From: an uncultured Gammaproteobacteria bacterium
GTDB taxonomy: Bacteria; Pseudomonadota; Gammaproteobacteria; Arenicellales; UBA868
DNA: 14,075 nucleotides
NCBI GenBank assembly: GCA_913051905.1
Contig: CAJXBY010000055.1
Coordinates: 1-14,075, forward strand
Direction of reading: 5' to 3'
The position numbers and the translations under genes are program-made. The first letter of the stretch is position 1; each line of letters begins with the position of its first letter. Below the pieces are notes generated by a model, which saw only the letters and a program-made list of their open reading frames with translations, was not told where the DNA came from and searched no databases. Positions 8,101-14,075 of this stretch are shown piece after piece.

Positions 8101-8595
8101 ATGACAGTCGAGCGTAGCCGGAGACCCTGGATCGTCAGTGCTGTCTTCGGCGCCGCACTGTTGCTGGGCCACCCCAGCGGGCTGATTGCCACCACTATTG
8201 AGGCCTTGACCTTCGCGACGCCGGCCCAGGAGACGCGTTATAGAAGTCTCGTGGCCGAACTCCGCTGCCTAGTCTGCCAGAACCAGAACCTGGCAGACTC
8301 CAATGCGGAACTCGCCCAGGACCTTCGCCGGGTGACCTACCAGATGATCCGCGCCGGACGCAGCGACGCCGAGATCGTCGACTTCATGGTCACCCGCTAT
8401 GGTGACTTCGTCCTTTACCGGCCACCTTTGACGCCCGCCACGTTATTTCTCTGGGCCGGCCCTGTCATCTTTCTGCTCCTCGGACTGGCTTTTGCGGCGC
8501 GGACGCTCCGCTCACGCTTCAGGGCTGCACACCGGACCGATCTCGAGGGGCAGGCCCGCCACAAAGTACGCCGGTTGCTGGACGACGACCCGTGA
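8101..8595 (+). CDS. ccmH: Cytochrome c maturation thiol protein CcmH (CcmL type)
   Basis: CcmH keeps the cysteines of apocytochrome c reduced and presents them to CcmF. The 164-residue protein has a signal/anchor (about 10-30) and the redox motif LRCLVCQNQNLADSNAELA with Cys56 and Cys59. A three-helix periplasmic domain is followed by one membrane span (about 114-134) and a short basic tail. It corresponds to the N-terminal half of the E. coli CcmH fusion; the C-terminal half is the separate next gene. The ATG directly abuts the ccmF stop. Its usual partner, the thioredoxin CcmG, is not encoded in this window. Confidence 0.95.
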   Translation: MTVERSRRPWIVSAVFGAALLLGHPSGLIATTIEALTFATPAQETRYRSLVAELRCLVCQNQNLADSNAELAQDLRRVTYQMIRAGRSDAEIVDFMVTRYGDFVLYRPPLTPATLFLWAGPVIFLLLGLAFAARTLRSRFRAAHRTDLEGQARHKVRRLLDDDP

Positions 8596-9839
8596 TTCTG
8601 TTCGTCGTTTTTGCTGGTCTGATCCTATTGGGGGCGCTGTCTCTGATTATCCCGCCGCTGTTCCGCCCACGTCCCCGTCTTTCCGCAGAGCGCGATGATC
8701 TCAATATCCGCTTTGCCCGGGAGCGACTGGCAGAACTCAAAGCCGAACGGGCAGCGGGGCGTCTCAGTGACAGCGACTTCGACCAGACCAAGGCGGATAT
8801 TGAAGAGGCTCTGCTGGCCGATCTCGACTCGCCCCAGGCTGCGCCGCCCGAGACCCAGTCAAGACCCTACATCGCCATCGTCGTTGCAGCCCTGCTGCCG
8901 ATCACCGCGGTCATGCTGTACCTCAAGCTGGGTACGCCGGCTGGGGTGGTCAGCGTCCTCCAGGTCGCCCCTTCGGCCGAATCCACGACCGATTCCCCAA
9001 CGACCGAAACGCTACTTATGGAACTCAAGGACAGGCTGGCCCAGAACCCGGCGGACAGCCGCGGCTGGTCGATTCTGGCACATATCATGATGAGCCTAGG
9101 CAACTACCCCGAAGCGGTCACGGCCTACGAGAAACTCTACGAACTCACCGGTGAAAAACCGGACGTAATGGCCCGCTATGCCGATGCGCTGGCCATGGCG
9201 GCGGGTGGTGACTTCAGCGGCCGGCCCACTGAACTGATTAAGAAGGCCCTGGAACTCGACCCTGATCAACCCCAAGGACTATGGCTTGCCGGCATGGCAG
9301 CCGAGGCCCGGGGCGAAATCGGACTGGCTCTTGAACACTGGTACCGTCTGGAACCTTTGCTGCGCAACGAACCCGAACATGCAAAAGAGCTCAGCTCGCT
9401 CATCGAACGTGTGACGGGCCTTGCTACCGAGCAGGGTCTCGACCTACCGCAACGACCGGCTACCAGGCAGGTTTCTCAGCCAGATACAGGAAGTGTGTCC
9501 CTGACAGTCGTTGTCGAAGCAGCCAGCGAACTGGCCGGCGAGGTTCGTGGTACCGATACCCTTTATGTCTATGCCCGGTCGGTGAACGGCCCTGCGGCGC
9601 CGGTCGCTGCTGTACGTCTGCAGGCCAGCACCTTCCCGATGAAGGTGACGCTTGATGACCGTTCTGCAGTCATGAGTAATCAAACCCTGTCGTCATTCCA
9701 GACCGTTGTCGTTGGTGCGCATATCTCCCGCACCGGCAGCGCCCGGAGACAAAGCGGGGACCTGACTGCTGAAGCGGTGACGACACCGGTGAATTCGGGC
9801 GAACCCATAACGCTTCGGATCACGGCCCGAGTCCCTTAG
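8592..9839 (+). CDS. ccmI: Apocytochrome c chaperone CcmI, TPR type
   Basis: CcmI holds the C-terminal end of apocytochrome c and passes it to the CcmF-CcmH lyase. The 415-residue product has two membrane helices (about 2-24 and 92-112) separated by a charged cytosolic segment (LAELKAERAAGRLSDSDF), a hallmark of the family. TPR repeats lie at about 141-265, for example WSILAHIMMSLGNYPEAVTA and KKALELDPDQPQGLWLAG. A C-terminal beta-rich periplasmic domain spans about 300-415. The GTG start overlaps the ccmH stop (GTGA). As last gene of the operon it is followed by a hairpin-rich spacer and a convergent gene. Confidence 0.93.
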   Translation: MILFVVFAGLILLGALSLIIPPLFRPRPRLSAERDDLNIRFARERLAELKAERAAGRLSDSDFDQTKADIEEALLADLDSPQAAPPETQSRPYIAIVVAALLPITAVMLYLKLGTPAGVVSVLQVAPSAESTTDSPTTETLLMELKDRLAQNPADSRGWSILAHIMMSLGNYPEAVTAYEKLYELTGEKPDVMARYADALAMAAGGDFSGRPTELIKKALELDPDQPQGLWLAGMAAEARGEIGLALEHWYRLEPLLRNEPEHAKELSSLIERVTGLATEQGLDLPQRPATRQVSQPDTGSVSLTVVVEAASELAGEVRGTDTLYVYARSVNGPAAPVAAVRLQASTFPMKVTLDDRSAVMSNQTLSSFQTVVVGAHISRTGSARRQSGDLTAEAVTTPVNSGEPITLRITARVP

Positions 9840-9947
9840 TAGCGCGTTGCCCTAGTGGATGATGCTGGGCTCCGGAGTGGACGGAAATCGAGTCAGGTTG
9901 CCCGTACCTTCGGTGATCACAACCAGATAATCGTGCGGGTATAGCAT

Positions 9948-10006
9948 CCCGACCTACGTGGCTTTCTCTCCATTAGAGAACGTCGGGTCGGGCGGTACGC
10001 CGTTTT
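9948..10006. terminator. Candidate terminator between convergent ccmI and the fusion gene
   Basis: A long imperfect hairpin is visible at 9948-9992. The outer stem CCCGACC/GGTCGGG is seven pairs, then ACGT/ACGT, then TCTCT/AGAGA around the loop CCATT. A small GGCG/CGCC stem follows at 9991-10001, and a run of four T at 10003-10006. It lies in the 218-base spacer between two genes that converge, where a terminator is expected. The T run is weak and no folding was computed. Confidence 0.35.
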
Positions 10007-10057
10007 CTATGGTGAGGTTTCTGGGTCGTTCTGTCATGCCGCCACGGAACCTGTACT

Positions 10058-11437
10058 TTATGCCTGCGTGTCGGCCAGGACGCTGTCCCAGTCGAAGTCA
10101 TCAAAGAAATCCAGGTGTTTGGCATTGCACTGATCCTGAAATTCTGAACCGGGCCGAACACTGGCTACGCAGTGGTATTTCTTCCGTAACGCCTCTGCCT
10201 CGGGTGACTCTTCGATACAGACTGTTACGATACCGGCAATCACACCGCCCTGACGCTCAAGCAGTTCAATTGCGGCGCCGATGGTACCGCCGGTTTCGAT
10301 CCATTGGTCGACAAGCAGGATTCTGGTCCCGGGTTTACAGGCCGGTACCCGCAACTGCAGAACCTGAGGCCGTTTGCTGTAATTCACAAACTCGACCTCG
10401 TCAGTCGGTACGGGCAGTTTTCCTGACTTTCGCACCGTCAACACGCCGCAGCCGAGCCGGACGGCCAGCGCCGTGCCGAGCACGTAGCCCGCTGCATCAA
10501 CTGCTGCCACCAGGTCTATCCGTTCCGATAGAAAAGGCGCCAGTAGGTCATCGACCATGGCATCGAACGCCCGGGCGTTGATATAGGCCGATGAGGGATC
10601 GAGCCAGGCGTACGACTCGTCCTTGACCCTGGGGGCCATGTGGCGGAGATACCAGCGCTGATCCTTACCGTCTTCCCCTTCTTTTGCGTTTTCCTCAAGG
10701 ACAGACGTTCGACGGCAGTTATCCAGCAGCCGGTTCAGCCGGCTCCGGTCAATGTGGTAGAAATCGCCCGGTCGATTGATACCGGTGGCTACCAAAATGG
10801 CATCGACCTCATTGGAGTAGTCCTTCACGTTCTCCGGAGTAATCCCAGAAGCGATCGCGAGGGGATGATCTTCTGCCCCGCTTCGAAAGTCAGCGATCTT
10901 TTTGAGATCCGCGGTTTGGCCTGTCGCAGGACCTGAAGTCGTGACCACATCCATCCAGCGCGTGGCTTCCGCAGCCGCATGAACGTAATGAGTCGGATCC
11001 ACCAATCGCTGTTTCTTGAAGGCAGTACCTCCGAAATAGAGACCTGTCCACTCGCTATCGGATCTGACGGCCGCGATCTCTTGTGCTTCAAACGCGTTTT
11101 CCGCCCGTTCCTCGATTCTGGCGTCATCAGCCCAGTAGGCATCGATGGCCAAGCCACGTTGTTCCATTTCTCCTAGTAGCGGAAAAGCAACGCGCCCGGT
11201 CACACCCAGGAAATTGACGCCCATCCAGATGCTCGGAAATGCCGTCCGACATGCTTCCAACAGCGGCAGAAAGGTCGCAACATCGAAATCGTGATTGATA
11301 AGAAATACACCCTGGGCACCACAACCCAACGCTAAGTCGATGTTCCGACTGACCTGGTTCACGTCCTGGACGTGGATAACCGGTAACACAGCAGGCCCGA
11401 CAACTTTGAACGCTTTGTGGAATTGAATACGGTTCAT
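10058..11437 (-). CDS. TIM-barrel/phosphoribosyltransferase fusion protein
   Basis: A 459-residue two-domain protein with no name I can assign. Residues 10-240 look like a TIM barrel. They end in TTSGPATG (166-173), SGITPENV (197-204) and AILVATGI, a phosphate-binding pattern resembling the BtpA/SgcQ group. After a charged linker (about 241-265), residues 266-440 resemble adenine phosphoribosyltransferase: DAAGYVLGTALA (314-325), the flexible loop RKSGKLP (336-342) and a PRPP loop LLVDQWIETGGT (374-385). Three positions depart from true APRT. The usual VDD is V-D-Q, ATGGT is ETGGT, and the Arg in the EARGF-type motif is Ala316. I infer an enzyme that handles a ribose phosphate, perhaps coupling two steps on one base or ribosyl compound; substrate unknown. 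It is divergent from a LysR gene 72 bases away, which probably regulates it. The ATG has only a weak GGAA site upstream. A regulatory, non-catalytic PRTase domain is the main alternative. Confidence 0.75.
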   Translation of the reverse strand: MNRIQFHKAFKVVGPAVLPVIHVQDVNQVSRNIDLALGCGAQGVFLINHDFDVATFLPLLEACRTAFPSIWMGVNFLGVTGRVAFPLLGEMEQRGLAIDAYWADDARIEERAENAFEAQEIAAVRSDSEWTGLYFGGTAFKKQRLVDPTHYVHAAAEATRWMDVVTTSGPATGQTADLKKIADFRSGAEDHPLAIASGITPENVKDYSNEVDAILVATGINRPGDFYHIDRSRLNRLLDNCRRTSVLEENAKEGEDGKDQRWYLRHMAPRVKDESYAWLDPSSAYINARAFDAMVDDLLAPFLSERIDLVAAVDAAGYVLGTALAVRLGCGVLTVRKSGKLPVPTDEVEFVNYSKRPQVLQLRVPACKPGTRILLVDQWIETGGTIGAAIELLERQGGVIAGIVTVCIEESPEAEALRKKYHCVASVRPGSEFQDQCNAKHLDFFDDFDWDSVLADTQA

Positions 11438-11509
11438 GGCACTTGTTCCGTCTCAACTGCTTGATTAAGATTACTGATTCTAAAAGATTATTATTTATTT
11501 TTTAAATAT
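11438..11509. promoter_or_regulatory. AT-rich divergent promoter region with GATTA repeats
   Basis: This 72-base spacer separates the fusion gene and the LysR gene, which start in opposite directions, so both promoters and probably the LysR binding site lie here. It is strikingly AT-rich against GC-rich surroundings. GATTA occurs at 11463, 11469 and 11486, with GATTC at 11476. TATTAT- and TAATCT-like -10 candidates are present on both strands, but none pairs with a convincing -35 box. No Shine-Dalgarno precedes the LysR ATG. Confidence 0.55.
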
Positions 11510-12412
11510 ATGAAAGCGCTGGATATTCCCACTGATCTGTTGCGCACTCTGGTGACAGTCATCGACTGTCAGAGCTATACGCGGGCGGCAGAGATCCTCG
11601 GCTGCTCCCAGCCCACCGTCAGCCTGCACATGCGGCGGCTCCAGGATCATGCCGACGGCGAACTGGTGCTCCCGAAGCGCAAGCCAGTTGAGCTGACGGC
11701 CCTCGGCACCCAGCTCGCCAGTTACGCTCGTCGGATTCTCGCGCTGCACGGGGAACTGTCTTATCTGACTGAGGAGAACACAGGTTCCGAGACCGTACGG
11801 GTGGGCCTACCGACGGATTACGCCACCGATGCATTGCAGTCCAGCCTCTTGACACTGCGCGGATCACATCCGGGGCTCAGCCTGGAATTCCGGTGTGCAC
11901 TCAGCCAGTCTATCAGTCAGAACTTTGCAACAGGTGATCTCGATATTGCCGTCGCCATCGATCCAGGTGCTCTCAACCCCTACCGGAGCCACACCTGGAC
12001 GGTGCAGCCCCTGTGGGTGACGGGCCGGTCATTCGAACAGGCGTCCGGGCAGCCCGTACCTCTGATTGCTCATCCTAAGGGTTGCGAATACCGGCTCCGA
12101 ATGACCGAAGTACTGGACTCAGCCGGCATCGCCTGGTACGTGATCTATGAAAGCCCGTTTATCCAGGGCCTGCAACACGCGGTGGAAAGCGGCCTAGGAG
12201 TTTCGGCACTGACCCAACCCACCCTCACAAAGAAGATGAAAGAGTTACCACAGGATATTGATTTCGCGCAGATGCGTGCCATTACCATAGGCCTCTTCTC
12301 GCGCAACACGCCGGCCCGACCCGAAGTCTCCCTGGTGCTGAACCATCTGCAGCAGGTGTTCGACACCAAGAGGCCGCCAAAACGCTTGAACCGGACGAGT
12401 CACCCCAAGTAG
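11510..12412 (+). CDS. LysR-family transcriptional regulator
   Basis: A 300-residue regulator with the standard LysR plan. The N-terminal winged helix-turn-helix (about 7-65) contains SYTRAAEILGCSQPTVSLHMRRLQ-like helices at 22-45. A linker helix and a periplasmic-binding-like effector domain (about 92-285) follow. The start at 11510 gives the usual few residues before the first helix, although the bases before it (an A/T run) hold no ribosome site, so translation may be weak or begin on a short-leader transcript. Proteins of this family usually control the divergently transcribed neighbour and themselves, here the TIM-barrel/PRTase gene. The PotD-like gene 53 bases downstream on the same strand is another likely target. 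The effector is unknown; I would guess the imported compound or its product. Confidence 0.93.
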   Translation: MKALDIPTDLLRTLVTVIDCQSYTRAAEILGCSQPTVSLHMRRLQDHADGELVLPKRKPVELTALGTQLASYARRILALHGELSYLTEENTGSETVRVGLPTDYATDALQSSLLTLRGSHPGLSLEFRCALSQSISQNFATGDLDIAVAIDPGALNPYRSHTWTVQPLWVTGRSFEQASGQPVPLIAHPKGCEYRLRMTEVLDSAGIAWYVIYESPFIQGLQHAVESGLGVSALTQPTLTKKMKELPQDIDFAQMRAITIGLFSRNTPARPEVSLVLNHLQQVFDTKRPPKRLNRTSHPK

Positions 12413-12450
12413 ATTCCCCTTAACCCACAACAAGCAAACAGACTCTTCCC

Positions 12451-12458
12451 AAAGGAGG
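12451..12458 (+). promoter_or_regulatory. Strong ribosome binding site of the PotD-like gene
   Basis: AAAGGAGG lies seven bases before the ATG at 12466. It is an almost ideal Shine-Dalgarno and much the strongest in the window, fitting a binding protein made in excess over its membrane partners. Confidence 0.85.
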
Positions 12459-12465
12459 AACACCG

Positions 12466-13632
12466 ATGAGCAACAACACGCGCAAACCCGCCAAACCGTC
12501 GTCAGCGACTGACCTTTCCCGGCGCAGAATCCTACAGGGCGCCGGTGCGGCTTCGACCGCAACCGCGCTCGGCATTCCCCTGATACTGGTACCACCCAGG
12601 GCCCAGGCGGCGACCGAACTCAATATGATCGCCTGGTACGGACACGGCGAACCCGACATGGTGGAAGCGTTCGAATCCGAACACAACGTCAAGATCAAGG
12701 CCAAATACTATGCCGGTGGCGACAATATGCTGGCCCTGATTTCACAATCCCCGCCGGGCACCTACGACATCATTCTTTCCGATGCCGAGTTCGTGCAACT
12801 GCTCAACGAAGCTGGCTATATTGAAAAGATGGACCCGAACGAATACAACATGGGTGATTTGTACGACGAGTTCAAACGATTCCCGGGCCACTGGCAAGGC
12901 GACGACCTGTATTCCGTGATCGTCCGGTTCGGTTACCTCGGCGTCTCGTTCAACACCGACATCGTCAGCCATGAAGAAGCGATGGACTACAACGTACTAT
13001 GGGAGCCCAAGCTCACCGGCAAGGTTGGCCATTTTGACTGGCACCTACCCAACCTCGGCTGCCTCAGCCTTCGAGACGGAAACGACAACCCCTCACCCTT
13101 CGACATCAATGATGCCCAGTGGAAAAAACTTCAGGAGACCACCCTCTCGCTGAAGCCGCAGGTCGGCGGATACTTTGACTACGGCGGAACGTTTGCATCT
13201 TTAAAAAACGGTGAGATTCACGCGATGTGCGGCATTGGTGACTGGATCACCGGTGTCGTCCGCAAGGATGGATCACCGGTTGATTCAGTGGTTCCCAAGC
13301 AAGGCGGCATACAGTGGACCGAATCGTATTCCATCGGTAAAGGCTCCAAGAAACAGGATCTCGTCAAAGAATTCATACGGCACATGACCTCCGGACCGGG
13401 ACAGGTACGCTCCTCTCAGATGGAAGCCTACCCCGCGATGTCACCCTATAAAGCCGGCTGGAAGGCGCTCAATGAGGCCAACCCGGCCGAGGCCAAACGG
13501 CAGCGGATGGTCTTCGACGGACCGAACTGCCTGGATGATATTCGGGAAGGCCGCATTCATTTCCGGGGCGTCCCGGTGCAGCAGTCCCTCGAGGAATGGA
13601 ACGAGTTCTGGTCGGAATACAAGAACGCCTGA
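12466..13632 (+). CDS. PotD-like ABC transporter substrate-binding protein, Tat signal
   Basis: A 388-residue periplasmic binding protein of the spermidine/putrescine (PotD/PotF) type, which captures a solute for an ABC importer. The N-terminus has a twin-arginine signal, SRRRILQ at 18-24, then a hydrophobic stretch and a likely cleavage after AQA (residue 48). The mature part opens with LNMIAWYGHGEPDMVEAFE and continues with YDIILSDAEFVQLLNEAG, VRFGYLGVSFNTD and GVPVQQSLEEWNEFW, the layout of this family. Use of the Tat pathway suggests folding before export. The gene follows the LysR gene by 53 bases, has a very strong ribosome site, and precedes a terminator and a permease gene. PotD relatives also bind compounds other than polyamines, so the ligand is not certain. 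Confidence 0.9.
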   Translation: MSNNTRKPAKPSSATDLSRRRILQGAGAASTATALGIPLILVPPRAQAATELNMIAWYGHGEPDMVEAFESEHNVKIKAKYYAGGDNMLALISQSPPGTYDIILSDAEFVQLLNEAGYIEKMDPNEYNMGDLYDEFKRFPGHWQGDDLYSVIVRFGYLGVSFNTDIVSHEEAMDYNVLWEPKLTGKVGHFDWHLPNLGCLSLRDGNDNPSPFDINDAQWKKLQETTLSLKPQVGGYFDYGGTFASLKNGEIHAMCGIGDWITGVVRKDGSPVDSVVPKQGGIQWTESYSIGKGSKKQDLVKEFIRHMTSGPGQVRSSQMEAYPAMSPYKAGWKALNEANPAEAKRQRMVFDGPNCLDDIREGRIHFRGVPVQQSLEEWNEFWSEYKNA

Positions 13633-13651
13633 CGAACTCAGGACGAACCGA

Positions 13652-13680
13652 CGGGCCGGCCTACACCGGCCCGTTTTCTT
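13652..13680 (+). terminator. Intrinsic terminator between binding-protein and permease genes
   Basis: A perfect 8-bp stem CGGGCCGG/CCGGCCCG (13652-13659 with 13666-13673) with a six-base loop is followed by TTTTCTT. It begins 20 bases after the binding-protein stop. Partial read-through would give more binding protein than permease, a common arrangement in ABC import operons. Confidence 0.85.
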
Positions 13681-13789
13681 TACCCGCTCTGCAGTCCGTG
13701 CAGCCGTTGGGATGTCGTAGATTGATACACTCGATCGGGGCCCAACTGATCGCAACAGACGTCCTGGTGGCGTCAGAGTGGATGCCACT

Positions 13790-14075
13790 GTGAAAAAAAG
13801 AAGGACTGTCACGGTCTACGGTCTGACCTGGTCGATGCCCATCGTCCTATGGCAGCTCGTTTTCTTTGTCTTTCCCCTGCTGTTTCTGCTCTTGATGAGT
13901 TTCTGGCTGGTCAAGAATTACCGGATGGTGCCGGGCTTCGACAGCGTCAACTGGGTCAAGATGTTCTCAAAGGAGTACTTCTGGGACGGCTACTGGCGGA
14001 CCCTGGGCTACGCGGCCGTGGCAACACTGGTCACCAGCATCATTGCGTTTCCCTGTTCTTTTGCATTGGCCTTCA
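13790..14075 (+). CDS. ABC transporter permease, PotB-like (partial, cut by window end)
   Basis: The first 95 codons of an inner-membrane permease subunit. The translation begins VKKRRTVTVYGLTWSMPIVL, runs into a hydrophobic helix (VLWQLVFFVFPLLFLLLMSFW), then a periplasmic loop (NYRMVPGFDSVNWVKMF). It ends with a second helix starting at RTLGYAAVATLVTSIIAFP. This matches the N-terminal end of PotB/PotH-type permeases of polyamine-like importers. The start is uncertain: GTG at 13790 is chosen, but an in-frame GTG at 13778 has a GGTGG site seven bases upstream and would add four residues. The gene sits after the binding-protein gene and its terminator. The rest of the permease and any ATPase gene lie beyond the window. 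Confidence 0.85.
   Translation, partial: MKKRRTVTVYGLTWSMPIVLWQLVFFVFPLLFLLLMSFWLVKNYRMVPGFDSVNWVKMFSKEYFWDGYWRTLGYAAVATLVTSIIAFPCSFALAF

Noticed and set aside
9958..10581. Open frame of 207 codons on the plus strand
   Set aside because: It lies mostly antisense to the TIM-barrel/PRTase gene, its translation is rich in Arg, Pro and Ser with no domain pattern, and the minus-strand frame has clear PRTase motifs.

Overview
The window reads as a piece of a GC-rich proteobacterial chromosome, most likely gammaproteobacterial. This is inferred from the System I cytochrome c maturation genes in ccmC-D-E-F-H-I order, the LysR and PotD-type genes, and GTG/TTG start use; no rRNA or other taxonomic marker is present. 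Genes are densely packed. I see no insertion sequence, CRISPR array, tRNA or rRNA.

Positions 6-4395 (minus strand) hold four co-directional genes. In transcription order they are a divergent 2OG-Fe(II) oxygenase of AlkB-like fold, a MaoC-type hydratase/dehydratase, an AMP-forming acyl-CoA ligase, and a membrane-anchored class III adenylate cyclase. The MaoC protein and the ligase could act in one acyl-CoA route; the oxygenase and cyclase need not be functionally tied to them.

Positions 4396-4728 are a divergent intergenic stretch with a 12-bp perfect palindrome. Positions 4729-9839 (plus strand) are a tight cytochrome c maturation operon, ccmC-ccmD-ccmE-ccmF-ccmH-ccmI, in which most neighbours overlap by four bases. 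CcmC, D and E load and carry haem; CcmF, H and I attach it to apocytochrome c. The ABC exporter genes ccmA/ccmB and the thioredoxin gene ccmG are absent from the places where they usually sit.

Positions 10058-14075 look like a separate locus. A minus-strand gene encodes an unusual two-domain protein: an N-terminal TIM-barrel-like part resembling the BtpA/SgcQ group and a C-terminal adenine-phosphoribosyltransferase-like domain with altered motifs. It is divergent, across a 72-bp AT-rich spacer, from a LysR-family regulator. The regulator is followed by a Tat-exported PotD-like binding protein, an intrinsic terminator, and the start of an ABC permease that runs off the window. The simplest reading is a LysR-controlled uptake system whose substrate feeds, or is related to, the fusion enzyme. 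This locus is the best candidate in the window for undescribed biology.
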